A stretch of DNA of 64,000 nucleotides, from contig SCFE01000087.1 of assembly GCA_004352715.1 (NCBI GenBank), positions 1,350,183 to 1,414,182 on the forward strand, written 5' to 3'. The DNA comes from Hofstenia miamia. Its lineage: Eukaryota > Xenacoelomorpha > Acoela. Position numbers and translations under genes: made by a program. Within the stretch, counting starts at the first letter, position 1. Every line of letters begins with the position of its first letter. A model generated the notes under the pieces. That model saw only the letters and a list, made by a program, of their open reading frames with translations, was not told the DNA's origin and did no database searches. Positions 12,296-25,769 of the stretch are shown here, piece by piece.

Positions 12296-12298
12296 NTA

Positions 12299-13192
12299 TT
12301 TTTTTGTTTTCTTAAACTCTTTTTCTGACTAAGACTATATATCACTTGCTCTCTAAGCATTAATATATACTAGAAAGCATTGGATTTCAGAACAGTTGTA
12401 ACTTTGATTTTGGAAACTATTTTAACCAAAAAAGTCCAGCAATATATGGATGAGATTTCTCAATACTGTCACTATAAAGAACGAAATTCAAGAGCAGAAA
12501 ATCCGTTCTTGCGGTCGAATTTGAAAAATGAGGCTTTTGCTTAATAAAATACAGTTATATTTGAAAACAACGAACATATTATATGTACAGGTACGTCTTT
12601 ATCGTATCATTTTGCAATTTGCAGCATATTCGTTTGCTTTGTGAAACGCCTCGAGAAAGGTTTGATTTTTCGATTTTATTGATGGTTCAATATACAAGTG
12701 TAAATGAGTTTAGTTGGAACCACGTAGACCTAAGCTACCAGCAGTCGATGCTGCCACGTCAAGTACTGTAAACAAAGTTTAAGACTGTATTACATTTTCC
12801 GGTGAAGGTAGGTTCGCATATTTTCCTTTGACCATGCAAAGGTTCTTAAGAATCAATGCGCCTTCTGTTGTATATGTCTTTCAGGCAACATTAGCATTGC
12901 GTATTCTAAGCATTATGTTATTTATATGCTCACTCTATAAGAACGTCCACGCAGAGCTGCAAACGTGCCTGGTTCTTGAAGACACGGCCCGGCACGGCAC
13001 GGAGTTGCAAAAACATTTTTTGGACACTGCACGGGTTTTGAAAAATATAATTAGGCACGGCGCCGCACGTTTTCATATTTGGCAACAAAAATGGCTTTTA
13101 GAATTTTTCAAAATTTCTCTAGTAAATAAAGTGATTACAGCCTGTGTATTATGTCTTATAAGTAAACAAAAATTAGTAAATTGAAAATATAT
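12299..13192. repeat. Direct duplication, copy 2
   Basis: Second copy of the 0.85-kb unit, separated from copy 1 by a single N (12296) and ending exactly where the next gap begins. It includes the 47-bp segment missing from copy 1 (about 12988-13034, rich in CGGCAC). The deletion in copy 1 is flanked by the short direct repeat CACGG, consistent with a microhomology or slippage deletion. Confidence 0.9.
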
Positions 13193-13516
13193 NNNNNNNN
13201 NNNNNNNNNNNNNNNNNNNNNNNNNNNNNNNNNNNNNNNNNNNNNNNNNNNNNNNNNNNNNNNNNNNNNNNNNNNNNNNNNNNNNNNNNNNNNNNNNNNN
13301 NNNNNNNNNNNNNNNNNNNNNNNNNNNNNNNNNNNNNNNNNNNNNNNNNNNNNNNNNNNNNNNNNNNNNNNNNNNNNNNNNNNNNNNNNNNNNNNNNNNN
13401 NNNNNNNNNNNNNNNNNNNNNNNNNNNNNNNNNNNNNNNNNNNNNNNNNNNNNNNNNNNNNNNNNNNNNNNNNNNNNNNNNNNNNNNNNNNNNNNNNNNN
13501 NNNNNNNNNNNNNNNN
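13193..13516. other. Assembly gap (N)
   Basis: 324 Ns directly after duplication copy 2. Confidence 1.
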
Positions 13517-14025
13517 AAACTCATCCAGTAAGGACATATTAGTTGTATTAATTAATTAACTAGCCAATTAAAGTTGATGTTACACTATGCTATCTTACTC
13601 AAGTTTTGATATAATTTATATAACGAATTAATACATTGCTTTAAAGAACAATGTCACTTTTAGGTGTTGAATTATTTTTAGTAACCACTCCGCACCGCGC
13701 CACATCACACCGCACCGCCATTCATAAAACTCAACCGCTACCGCAATGTTCCGCTACCGCACAGCGCACATCTCTAGTCTGAACTGTACAGTTCACTGAC
13801 AAATTTTAGAGATCTCCACTTATGTTGGATCCGTTTTTTGTAAAAGATGTTTGAGTTGGGTTGGGTCAGAAAACCGTAATGCCCTTGCAGTTGTGACAAA
13901 TACATCGAATTCAAAGTAACAAATCAGTCACTTACATGTGTAATTGTAGTACTTTGCTTGCTAGTTTACTTTAACTTTTGGAAAAAAACTTATTTTACGC
14001 CAGAGTTTTAGAACACAATTATGTG
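13517..14025. other. Non-coding; hAT-like end near 13770
   Basis: A CCGCACCGC-rich stretch at 13685-13778 ends GCGCACATCTCTAG. On the complement this reads CTAGAGATGTGCG, a typical hAT terminus. The other end is probably lost in the gap. Nothing else was recognised. Confidence 0.4.
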
Positions 14026-14029
14026 TCCG

Positions 14030-15188
14030 GTTTTATATAAAAATATTGTGATCACTTTCGATTTTTAATCCATATTTTCTCAGTTTGGCAGGCATATATG
14101 TCCTACCTGGGGCACGACCTCTATGCCCAAGTAACTGTTAATCAATAGTTAAAGTATGCCTATGTATATAGAACGTCAACTGTTAGAAACAAAAGGATTA
14201 CACATCTCTGAGAGCAATTTTTGTAATTGTCAAAGTGAATTGTACGCAGAAAAAACTTAAAGCAGTTCAGTGATATTTCTGCTCCATAAAATGGTTTCCC
14301 GTCGATTGCAGACGACATGTCGTTGAGTGAAGAGAATTTTTTTGCCTGTCAATACCACTTCGATACATGCAATAAATTCTTCATATGAGAAAGTTGTCAT
14401 GTAACTGCATTGTGCTTTTCTGTTTGTTTGACAAAGAAGCAACCGAATTAGTTTCTCTAGTAGATAAAAAAGCCTGTAATTTATACTGTGCTGATGTGAT
14501 ATTCCTGTCTTTCTTTTACAATATTCTTTTGCCATCGTCAATCTGCAGGGGGGGGGGTGAGTTCAGATGATTGATCAGAATTATGCTCTTCAAATATTTT
14601 TATATCATCATTGTCGTAAACAATATCGCTTTTAGCTTCTATTTCATAACCATAATTAACTTCATGTGCCGCAATTAGGAGTTCATTGACGTCTGGCTCG
14701 TTATCAAGGATTGAGATATCAGAAGCAGAATTCTCACCATGGAAAGCTCGTAGAACTTGTAGAAAAGTTAGTCGTCTTTCTCGCTTTTTCGCTGTATACT
14801 ACCACAAACAATGATGGCCCACTATGGGAATATCATGAATCGTGATATCAATACACGATACAACAGATGACTTTCGAAACAGACTGGAGTTCTGTGCTCC
14901 GGCACATAATTAACTTGGAATTTGTTACCATAATGAAAATAATATAGTAAGTCAAAGTGAAAGGCTTACACTATACGCCTATTGGTGTATTAGGGCTACT
15001 GATGACCTGCTAGAGCTCATGATATGGATATTGATAAATATTCACAATATGTGATGTTTTTAAAGTGTAAAGAACTTTAGCTTCAGTATATTCTTGACCT
15101 AAACAAACTGAGGTGATCATGTAATTTTGTCACAAATTGTTACACCATGACCGTTAAGGGTATATAACATTCCGTGCCCTGATAAGGG
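14030..15188 (-). pseudogene. piggyBac-like transposon relic
   Basis: The right boundary is TTAA (15189-15192). On the minus strand it is followed inward by CCCTTATCAGGGCACGG, the style of a piggyBac terminal repeat. Downstream on that strand an open stretch near 14800-14560 is acidic, like the N-terminus of piggyBac transposases (SASDISILDNEPDVNELL). Near 14100 the minus strand reads RAPGRTYMPAKLRKYGLKI, matching the conserved piggyBac-core motif Y-P-x-K-x-x-K-Y-G-x-K. The sequence between these landmarks is too short and out of frame, so the catalytic domain is mostly deleted. The second end was not located. Confidence 0.55.
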
Positions 15189-15192
15189 TTAA

Positions 15193-18100
15193 TAGCAAAT
15201 TATCTCGTCAATGAGTTTTTTGCAGGTTTTGTTGCGTTGGAAGTATTGAAATGTGTTTGTACGTTTAATAGTTATATAGTCATCTGCACAAACTAATTTT
15301 TGTTTTTCAAATTGCGTTTTTTGAGTCTCTGAGAGAATAAATTGCTTTCAAAGTTAAACATTTAACTATAAATGCCAAATTAGTTATCTGCCTTTTAGGA
15401 CGTCTTGGATTATGTTAAACAATTTTACTGCAAGGTTGTTAAGTTCACTACAGATGTACTTAAGCCTAATTTCTAATTACTGTCAGGCAATCTTTTAGTT
15501 AGCCAAACAGCAATATACCAACATTATTAAGTTAGGAAATATTTCTTACATAGCCACATGCCTTTTTAATGTTTTTATCATTCAAATAATAATCCATTTG
15601 GATTACATTGAAATTTTTCTCAATGCTCTTGAAATTGTAAATAATCTTAGAAACATTTCCACTTTGAGTAATGGCGATATGATTGATTTGTTTTGCTTCC
15701 TTGCGCAATCCGCGAGGATAGTTTCAGATGTTGCTGTTTACTACTAAATCTAGTATTTTCAATTTCCACCGCCTTCCCAAATGTTCTTTCTTTACTGGTG
15801 ACATAGTATGTTCAGTTATGCTGATGTAATTCTAGTCAAAAAAGGACAAAATAAATGGGCTATAAAGCTATCGTCCTATAAGTTTTCGATCTAAATTATC
15901 CCTAACACTTAAATGATAACTCCTCATACTTTATCACATGTTCATAAATATCTGATCAGTTGTTCACTGCCTTTTCACGAAATAATGCTCATGTTACCTC
16001 TAACTACTTAGAATAAAATTCAGAATAGAGTTTCTTATTAAGTGTTCTTAAATGTTTAGTTCAAGTACCCTTAAAAGAACAGTAAACGATGCAAACAATT
16101 AGACATGATGTATATCAGTTCACGCACAATAAGAACAAATGTATATCATATCAATATACCCAGTTAATTTTGAATTAATGATGCTTCTAATAGGATTGAA
16201 GGTTTTTCCATGAATATCTTTTGCACAAGACTGATCATTGATTTTTCTCTTAAATTTTATTCTTAAGGGGTTAATTTCCAAAATTTTCATGCGTGGAATG
16301 AAATGTGCAATGCCGCGTACGAAAGAAATTATAAGATGTGGCTGATTTACGATATTTCAAATATATTTAGCGATAAACAACTTTTAAGAAAGAATGCATC
16401 ATTAGCAGAGCATACGTTTTCCAGATTTTTGCATCCTAGTAAATTTAGAATCGATTTTAATTATTAATTAATTACTTATGTTATTAATATGACTTTGCAG
16501 AATTTTTCGATGGTAAAAAAGTTTGTTACATAAGAAATAGGTTTCAAACTTTGTGCGTATATTTTTTATTCTGCATGATTCAACTTACAACAACTTACAG
16601 TTAATCGGTACAACAAAATTACAAAAATATTAGGCAACCATTAGCATGCGAAGAATTTTAAACCAATTGGAGAAGTTCGAATTATTCAATCATCTAATCT
16701 GTAGACAAGTTTAAACAAATTTCTGTCATTTGATCTCCAAGCATTTTCTGAAACTATATTACTCATCCAGCTTTGAGAAGTATGTAAAATTGAAATCGGT
16801 TGTACTTGATTATACGGACGACATATTTGCTCATTTGTTTTCCAATTTTTTCACTAAGATTACAAGGGCCTATATAAAGGCACTAATATCAGCTTGGATT
16901 TTAGATCAGGTTTACAAATAGCGCTCTTTGTATTCGCAACTAGGTGTCTTTCGTCTTACAGAAATCACAATTCTCTTGATATCACGTGAGCACTGACTGA
17001 GAGGTACTTTGATGCCACTGTTTTGAAACAGTTGGCGCCTAGTTGAGTTTTTTGAGTAGCTACTTTGGTTGTTGCAATTCATTTATTGGTTCACAATTGT
17101 GAAATGGGACAGCAAGTAACATGCTGTCTCACCTTAAGATGTGGTAGTTTGAAACTGTTTACAACTGGCAATATTCTTGTTGTCACATTTATTTAAGTTG
17201 CTCATGTCAATCAAGACGAATATGCTTTTCTTAATTTGACTTTCATCGCAAATAATGTAGAACGGAGAATTAGCGATTTTAGATTTAATAAATTCCAATT
17301 TTGATGGATAATGCGATTAACCAAATTCTGAAAGCATTTCTCTATTACACATATCAGACATGTTTTTCAAACTTACATTTCTTAGTTTGTATAGGAGTAG
17401 AGAGATGTCCATTTCCTTCATAAATTATGCATACAAGTTGTTATTTTTATTTGTATCATAACCCTACGTTTGCATAAACGTCTCTAATTTTTTTTTGTGC
17501 GGCTCGCTGCGTCAATGATGTTCCACATTGAAAGTTATGTCACAACTCACCATTAGTAGAACAGAGCTGGCAGAATAATTCATCTGTAACAAGAATTTTG
17601 AACTCTCTGGGATCCTAGTTTTTATCAGTGAATACATTTTCTCCATTAGTGAGCTTTTCTAGAGGCATTCCACAAAACCGGCATCAACAAATTTATCTGA
17701 AAAAGGAAGTTTGATTAAGTCAAAGGTCTGAAACGTGCGCTAACGGGTTGAAAAGTCACCTTTTGAATCTGAATTCGTTACAGGCATTTCTTAAAAATAT
17801 CTTATGTACATTAAAATAGCATTTATAGCAGTAACAGCAGGATAAAGTTGTCCAAATTGCACTATACTACCATTTACAATTGCACTACTTTAATCAAATT
17901 CACACATTTTATTCGACTAGTGTTTTTTTAAATTTTAAAAATATTTTTGAAAAAAGATGTTATTAATACTTTGTAATTGTTGCAATTTTGAGGAATTGAC
18001 GGGTAACAAAGAATTGCTGAGTTCTAGTAGAACCAACATTTCATTTGGTTTAATTTTCCTTACTTTAATTTTAGTTGCACATTTTCTTGTCAATTTCCAT

Positions 18101-18890
18101 TCATTTCCATATTTTGCAGTCTAAGTTATAATAATAATCAAATTGCATCCTTGTCAACTTTTAATTGGCATTGTTCTGCTGTATCTGATATTTGTGATAT
18201 ATGAAAAGCATAAATTTTTCAATATGGTTTTAATTTTTAATGTAAAAATGATCCCCTAAGTGCTCAGTACGAACACTCTGTCATTATAAGAGTCACAAAA
18301 ATATTGAATTTCGACAACTAATATATCTATAGCCAACTAGATGTTATTTTCGCTGCTGATTGGTTACGATCTTGAGCTATTTGTTATTTTAAATTTTAAA
18401 TTTGTGTTTGCAGATTGGCCTCACAAATTTGCTAAGGGACTGCAGAATAGATTTAGACATGCCAGCTGATTTTTGTGCTAGTCCGACACTTCCTAGAAGA
18501 TTATTAATTATTTATCATAAACTTCCACATAATTGATTAATGCTTCTATTAAAGTTTGTTATATTTAGTCTTCATGAACCTCTAATTTCAAACACTAATG
18601 ATGCAGAACATGCTAATGGGGTTAAGATATTACATGAGCCCAACATATATGTTGATCATTCTTCTACTTTGCTCATATCATTATAAAATTGCGTTGGCCC
18701 CTTTAGCACATGAAATTATTGTAGTTTGCCGTATTTGTGTTCTGTTAACTAAATGTATTTAAATTACTGCAATTTCACTAACAACATGAAATATACCTCA
18801 ATTTATCAAACTGCGTTTAAGCTCACTTTTGCTGTAAAAATAATGTTTTTTTAGTTACTAGTTAGTCCGAGGCATTAATGAATGAAGCAC
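15193..18890. other. Long gene-free interval
   Basis: 3.7 kb of AT-rich sequence. No reading frame, RNA gene or transposon end was recognised on either strand; the frames present are short and unlike any known protein. Confidence 0.5.
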
Positions 18891-18891
18891 G

Positions 18892-18894
<3 letters not shown>

Positions 18895-18927
<33 letters not shown>
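18895..18927. repeat. (AT)n microsatellite
   Basis: AT dinucleotide run of about 32 bp, followed by a short GC-richer stretch (18960-19025). Confidence 0.95.
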
Positions 18928-18930
<3 letters not shown>

Positions 18931-19188
18931 GGCCGTTAAAATTAAAGTCCTTTCTTGGAATTCTGCAAACGGTCTGCGGGTCGGTAGCTACCAGGCCCGT
19001 TCCTGGCCGACCGGTGGCGAATTCCAACTCTGTGTTAGGGTACAACGTTTTGGAAAAATAATCTACGATAATCAGTTAATTTATACAACACTTTCTACTG
19101 ACTATAATGATGTTTTAAATGCTACAGTTGTGTTTTAGTTGTGTTTTCATCTGACCCTGCCTTTTTTCAAAAATAGTGTAGGTAAAAT

Positions 19189-19338
19189 CAAAATTTTATG
19201 TTTTGCGTTAAAATTTTCGTTTTCGTAAAAAGTATCGGCAAATTGCTGGAAATTTTGTGTCACCAAAATTTTATGTTTTGCGTTAAAATTTTCGTTTTCG
19301 TAAAAAGTATCGGCAAATTGCTGGAAATTTTGTGTCAC
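19189..19338. repeat. Perfect tandem duplication, 75-bp unit x2
   Basis: 19189-19263 and 19264-19338 are identical 75-bp units (starting CAAAATTTTATGTTTTGCG). The unit length is a multiple of three and one frame stays open across both copies, but there is no other sign that it is translated. Identity implies a recent event or an assembly artefact. Confidence 0.95.
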
Positions 19339-19925
19339 CCGCCGATTAATATCCATTTAGTTGTTTATCTCAACAGTAGTTACTAACAACTCCAAAAAAG
19401 GATGACTACAGAATCTTTGTTTGCAATACTACTGATAAATAAATATAAAATTTTAGTTACAAACGGTTTGTTTAAAGATGTTTTTAAATGTTTTCTAAAT
19501 TGTTATTTATCATTTTATATCTTATCACGTTTGATTGCCGTTAAATTGTTTGAGTTATAACAGTTGGAATATATAATGAGATTTTTTTCCAGCATATTAA
19601 TTATGTTCAAGGAGGGACATGGGTATTGGTCTTCGTACCCGCATTAAACAATAATTATGCTCGCGCTAAGCTCGCAGATTTAAAAAAAACCGGGTTTTAA
19701 CCCAGAAACCAGTGCGTTTTCCACAGAAAGTGTTTTAAATTGTATATATTGTATATCTAATATAACATTTTGCAATTTACACTTGAATTTAATTTATAAA
19801 AATATTTTGTAATTCATATGAAATGCGTATATAGGAGGTTATATAGGATATAAATCTGTTTTACGTTGTTTGTTGAAGGGAAAAATTCAATTTGAACGGG
19901 GTTTTACAGTACAATTTGTGATAGC

Positions 19926-20643
19926 CAAAGCTGATAGGAAGTCAAACTATTTAACGCGTTAACACATTAAATTCTTAAACGTTAACGCATTAATGTACGT
20001 TAATTTCCATATAAGTTTAGATTTAGCAAAACAAACCGTCTATGGTTTAGATAAGATCCTATTGGTATGTTTGCATTTCTATACCGTCGACAGTTGGATA
20101 TTATTGCAAGAATCAGTTAATTCTATTTTGAATGTTAGTTTTTGATAAATCGTGTCATTTAGTATTTATCTTAATGTGAGAAACCGTTTTTTTTACCGTG
20201 CTCACAAATAAATCTATTATTCGCTTCAAAATTTTAAATTATATTCCTATTTAAACATTTAAACATATAATTTATAAAATACAATTTATTTGAAATTGCT
20301 AGATTTCAGATAATTTGTACAGAAGTAATTTATTAAACAAAAACAACAAATTTATTCATTCAGAAGGCTATACAGTTGTCATTTTCATGAAGAATAGGTT
20401 CCATAAATCATTGTTATTTCAGACCTTATGCGCAACTCAATACTAAAGCATCAGTTTTCAAATCAATATAAGACGTCATTTCTCCTAATGCTGATATTGT
20501 GATCATACCTCTCAAGTATCCTCTGGCGACAAACCACAGAACTAAACGGACACTTTAAATTTAATGTGTAAAAGCTATTTTGACTCACATTTTTGTGTTG
20601 ATTAAACCTTAATGCGTTAACGACTTAACATGTTTCAGCTCTG
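19926..20643. mobile_element. hAT MITE with 8-bp TSD
   Basis: The left end is CAAAGCTGAT. The right end, on the complement, is CAGAGCTGAA (8 of 10 matching), followed on both sides by subterminal TTAACG / CGTTAA repeats. The flanks are GTGATAGC (19918-19925) and ATGATAGC (20644-20651), 7 of 8 identical. The length of 718 bp without coding capacity fits a non-autonomous hAT element. Confidence 0.75.
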
Positions 20644-20651
20644 ATGATAGC

Positions 20652-23600
20652 TATATACTGCATATTATTTTCAAAACGAAACAGTTTTCTTCCAGATCAC
20701 ATTTTTTCGCTGAGTTTTTTATTGTTTTAAATTCCGAGATTATGCTTGTTTTTCATTCTTAAAAGCAATGTAAGCGAAAGATTAATTTAAGAAAAAATGC
20801 AAAATGCAAAGTAATAGCATAATTTATGAGGTTAATCGCATATTTGGAGAACATTTGCATTGATGAAACGATAAACGATAACAAAAATATGAGACATTTG
20901 AACTAGCAGTTAGGGCAAATTTAATCAAAAATCATCTTTCTGATTGGCCTGTGGTAGTAACGCTCTCTAAATTTTTAAAAACCTTTTGTGTCTGAAGAAT
21001 ATGTCTAAAAATGTCAAGGTACCAGTAGAGTTAACCTTAAATAAAGATCAGGAGGCTTCTACAATTATTAGGTTTTTACTGTTCTTACTGAACCTATTAA
21101 GATTCGAAATCCGGATAAAATGTCGCTTTTACTCTTGTTTACTACTGTTACATTGAAAAAATAACCTGAGTGATTCTTTTTTGCTCTCGCCAGATTTTCG
21201 AGATTGAGACTAGCTGGTTTTTTCCTGCAGTCCAGGTTATTAAAGCACTATTGCAGTTGTTAAAAACATTATTTTCTATAGTTTCACGATAGTTTTAGTT
21301 TAATGTATTGTTTTTAAACCAGTCACAGTTTCTCACATAACCAAAACACTTTTTAGAGTTTTTTTAGATAATACTACATTCACATGTGTCATAAAAACTT
21401 AATTTAGAATATTCCCACAAACGACTAGTTTTTCATATCCAAAATATCCGAAATGTGCATAAAATTATCAAACTTACATTTTTGTTGTTTAATTGAATTA
21501 CAAATTTTAGTTTTCTTGCTAAAAAAAGCTTTTCAAATAGCATTGGGTTTCAAATGTGCACACCTGTGTACACACGTATTTGTTGCATGGTTTTCAATTT
21601 TGTTTTTAACATAGAATAATTGGCTTGTTTAAAGCACAATCGCAAATGGTGCTCAAAATATTGGTAAAATTGAAGTACAAGAAAGGATTCAGGGGTGTTT
21701 TGGGTTACTTGCCACCATCCTTTTTCTATTTGACGTTATTCACGCAAGCTACATTTCATGTTGATAACTATTTCATTTTTTTGAAATTACAAAAATTGAA
21801 AAATGTAAAACACCTTGTTTGATGCTTATTGTTAACGTACCACCGAGTAGATATTTAATTTCACGTGACTGATCAGGTACTATTGGCCAGTGAAACAATC
21901 AGGTTTTGCTAATGAGAGACCATCCGCTTATGTACCTATGTGTCATTATCTAAACTAAGCGAAAATACAGTGGTTTTTATGAAAATAAAGGCTTTTGCTA
22001 TTAATATTATCTTAATGTAATATAGTGTTAGCAAGCAATAACACATGAAGAAGTTTTTCGACGTTGAAGCACCCTCTCAACTTGTTTGTTGACATATTTG
22101 CAAAATGAGCTTGGATTCATGTGGTTAGGCTCTTGGCCGTGTTACTGAGCGATGAATTACTTTTAAAAACCTAGAATACATGCTTTAGCAAATGATTGTA
22201 TGTTTTATTGTACAATGTAATTTAAGATCCACAATATCTGTTTGAATATTGCTAGTGTTTAGGGTGCGTAAATGTCAATAAAGTCAAAATGTTTTTTGCT
22301 GAAAAACCCATTACAAAATTTGTTTAAACCTGGAAAAACGAATTTTGCAATTCTTTAGAATGGTTGGAAGATCAAATAAAATATGGTTAAAATCCACTAT
22401 TTTTGTGAAAAGCCTATGGACATTTGAATTCAAATCTAACTGAATGTTTTAATGCTATCTTAATCAAAATTTTTCACAGTTTCGAAAATGTTTAGGAAAG
22501 GATCGTCATTTTTCTGTTGAAGAACACAAAATATTGCTTAATGTAATGTTATTAATTAACATTTAATATGCAAGCAATACACTATAACATGTTTTATGCA
22601 ATACATAATCAATTTAAATCGTTTTAACATTAGTTTAAAATATGGTCAAAATTTCTTAGTTATTGCTCAATATTTATGTCAAATATAGAATAAGTTTTGC
22701 ACATAATGAAACATTTGAAGAGATTTACGTGTGCTTAAAGGTAGAGACTTGTGCGCGGATATTTTTGGCGTCTGATCCCCTTCCGATCTCCCTGAAGAAA
22801 GAATAGCTCGCTTTGGCCCGCCCGTAATATTATTTTTACTGGCAATGCCTTCCCTTATAAATTAATAACCACCTGCATAATCATTGATCTCAGCCTTAAT
22901 GTTTAAAGAAAACAAAACAGCATAAACAAAGATTTGTGAAACATGAAATGTCTTAATCAATGTTAAAACATGAAAAATAAACTTTTTATTTATTAGAAAT
23001 TCAAAATAGCTTTTTTTTTTAGCAAAAAATTGAAAATCAAAAAACTAAGCAAAAGTGAAAATCGGATAATTGAATACACACTTCTGATATTTGGACGGGA
23101 AAGACTGTAGTAGTCATAATAGAAAACGTCAACTAAAAATGAAATGGAATTTGATATAAATTTCTCAGTATAGACAACGAATAGTTGAGATGATCAATAA
23201 CGCATGTTTAGAGTCTAAATGAAAGGTACTACGAATAAAGAAATTATTAATGTCAAATGCCAATAATTTCGTTATTGATTCTTATACAGTTGTATGCTAA
23301 TTGCAGTGTGTGAATTAACCTTTCCTTATTTTTTATTCTTCAATACATTTCATTATGTTTATATTGGGAAGGAATAAAATTTATCATATCGAAATACAAT
23401 GATCAACTGGAAATTTTAATTAAAACTTTTTGCTTGCGTCAAAAGAATATAAGTTATATCTGGAAAGGAAAAGCATGCCTGTGCCAAAATGTAACATTAA
23501 TCCAAAGGCAGATTTAGAATCAGAGGTAAAAATGGTCTAAAACTAATGAGTTTGTTTCGAAGACATTAAAAAATAATTTGTACACATAGCATTATATACT

Positions 23601-23655
23601 AATCTAAAAAATTGTGGTTTAGTTGCGATGAACTTAAAATTGATTTTAATTTTTG
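20652..23655. other. Gene-free interval
   Basis: AT-rich, no recognised coding or repeat structure. A short GC-richer patch at 22745-22830 has no recognised identity. Confidence 0.5.
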
Positions 23656-23663
23656 CTTTGTAG

Positions 23664-25386
23664 AGTTGCCGCACTATTGCAATGCATAGGAAAACCTTTA
23701 GAGACTCTCAAATATTCCCTTTTGTGCACTTTTTCTGCAGTTCTTGTTTGGGTGAAATTGTAAAGACAAAATTAAAATCGACTATCCTATTTGTAGGGCT
23801 ACGTCAAATGTTGGCAGTTGGAAGAAAGATTTTCGCACTCAAGAATTTTTAGAATACTTTGACAAACTCAATCGTCATGATCTTTCTGATTTAATAATCT
23901 GTGGCGATTGCGAAGGCGAGGTAAAATCTGTTGATGTACCTTTCTGCAAGGACTGTTCAGAAACACTGCGTTTGGAATGTTCTTTGCACCATAAAAAGTC
24001 AAAGAAATCAAAATCCCATAGTGTGTCTTCACTTATACCTGAAAGTGCACTAGTGTGTTCGAAGCATAATGAAAAATTTGATTTTTTTGCAAAAATTCGA
24101 CTGTTTGTTATTTATCTGCAGTTCCTGTGCTTTTCTGGAACATCAGGGTCATAGGATTTGTACAGTTGATGAACTAGCCCAAGAATACATGGATGAGATT
24201 TAAATTTTCTTAATAGTCAAAATTGAATGATGTTCATAAGCACATATGCAAACTCAAAAACAAAAAAATTTTGAGGTAGAAGTTATAGAAATTAGGGTAC
24301 TGCTCAAAACAAGACGTGGTTTTTTTTGGAGACAATCAGCAAGTTATACAATGAACAGATTGCTGTTTTAGAATCAAATCAAAAAGTTTTTTCAAGAAAA
24401 ATGGATGAAGGCAGTCATCGAATATACAGAACTACATGATGGTTTACTCACCATGAAACAATCATGTGAAAATTCTTTCAAGAATGTGTCTAAATATCAG
24501 TTAATCAAAGATTATCTACAGTTTCAAAATCCCATTAACAATTTATTATCTTTTAAATGAAGATTTCACATTGAAAGATACAAAGCGCCCGTATGTAGTT
24601 TCCAATATTTGTATTTATAGCCGACTCAATTGTGCTGTTTATGACTTCCAATGTAAAGAGTTGCTTATATTAGTGCAAAATAATGCGAATCATTCTTATT
24701 AATGTATCTGAAAATGGTAAATTCAAGAGAACCATGTGTAAAACTTCAAGTTTTGACTATGTATGCAGTTTAGCATTACTGCCCAATATAAGACTGCTGT
24801 TGTTTGGAATAAACCAATGTGTACATGGCTTATCATTGTTGTCAGAGAATGCGACGGGGAGTTCCGATTTTTTAATTTTATTTTGCCATGTGGAAGATGT
24901 TGAATTGGTCAGTGGAACGGCTTGCAAAAAGTTCATTTATTTTTATTGTTACAATAAGTGTATTTACAGGGTTGATTCAATTACTATGGAATCACGCAGA
25001 TCTTACCGGCGGTCACCATGCTTTGCAATTGCCATGACTGCAAGCAACGATTGTGAACACATTCTATTTTTTAGCAATTATTTCAAAGGTATTTGCATAT
25101 TTTCTTTTGATCAAGGAAGGGTTTTAAAAAATAGAATTTTCAATGATTTTATCGGGGTTGTGCTTTTCCTTCTGATGATATCCTTATTGTATATCGTGGT
25201 GATTCTTGTTCTTTTGATGTATTCAGTTTAAAAGCATGTAAACATATAAAAACAACGTGTATACCAATATACAACCGATTCGAAATGTCCCTAAGATATC
25301 TTTATTAATCGCGCGATCTTCTCAATCTGTTTTTGCAGCACTCGATTTAAATGGAAACTATGATATTTACTTAGTATTAATCTAGT
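23664..25386 (+). pseudogene. TRIM-like pseudogene A
   Basis: Follows the intact copies almost end to end but is broken in many places. It starts after a splice-acceptor-like TTTGTAG (ends 23663). About 27 bp covering the conserved start codon and the first RING cysteines are deleted, leaving GCATAGG. RING remnants (CACTTTTTCTGCAGTTCTTG), the linker after the RING (VGSWKKDFR), and B-box1 (ECSLHHKKSKKSKSHSV) follow. In B-box1 one zinc-ligand cysteine reads Arg (TLRLECS). B-box2 and the coiled coil are frameshifted. A deletion of about 96 bp at 24553 removes the end of the coiled-coil region. The propeller region has an open stretch (24683-25231, including SGTACKKFIYFYC), and the last codons read YDIYLVLI then stop. 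Clearly non-functional. Confidence 0.92.
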
Positions 25387-25587
25387 TTGACATCTTTTGT
25401 TGTGGCCACTGTCACAAGCTGCTCTACGTTTTGTAATTATACTTCAGTTATATATTGTGAAAGAAAACATTAATGTTTCAATGTTAAACATTCAAATGTT
25501 TTATTTTTGTACTGTTGTGATGATTAGCCGCGTTGCAATGCAATTTGTTTTTTAATATTATAGTTTTAGAAAGAACATAAATATAGT

Positions 25588-25765
25588 GTGCGTGGAATGC
25601 TTTCTGCATCATATGAAAATATCTAAATCGAGGTTTCATGACGTTCATTCATTTACATGCTCAATAAATATTTGTTGAATAGTATAGGCTAGGATCGTAC
25701 CATTTTTTATAACTTGAAATGTTGGCAATTGAAAGAAAGATTTCCCATGCTCCATTTAAGACAGT
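25588..25765 (+). pseudogene. Scrambled TRIM-like fragments
   Basis: 25595-25650 resembles the B-box1 exon segment (reads ECFLHHMKISKSRFHDVHSF). 25700-25765 resembles the segment just after the RING (ATGTTGGCAATTGAAAGAAAG versus the functional V-G-S-W-K-K). The order is reversed compared with a real gene, so these are remnants of at least two dead copies or of a local rearrangement. Confidence 0.55.
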
Positions 25766-25769
25766 AAGA

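Noticed and set aside
18929-19138. Open frame starting MAVKIKVLSWNSANGL, with a start resembling a LINE endonuclease
   Set aside because: Only the first dozen residues resemble such a start. No endonuclease motifs follow and the frame is short.
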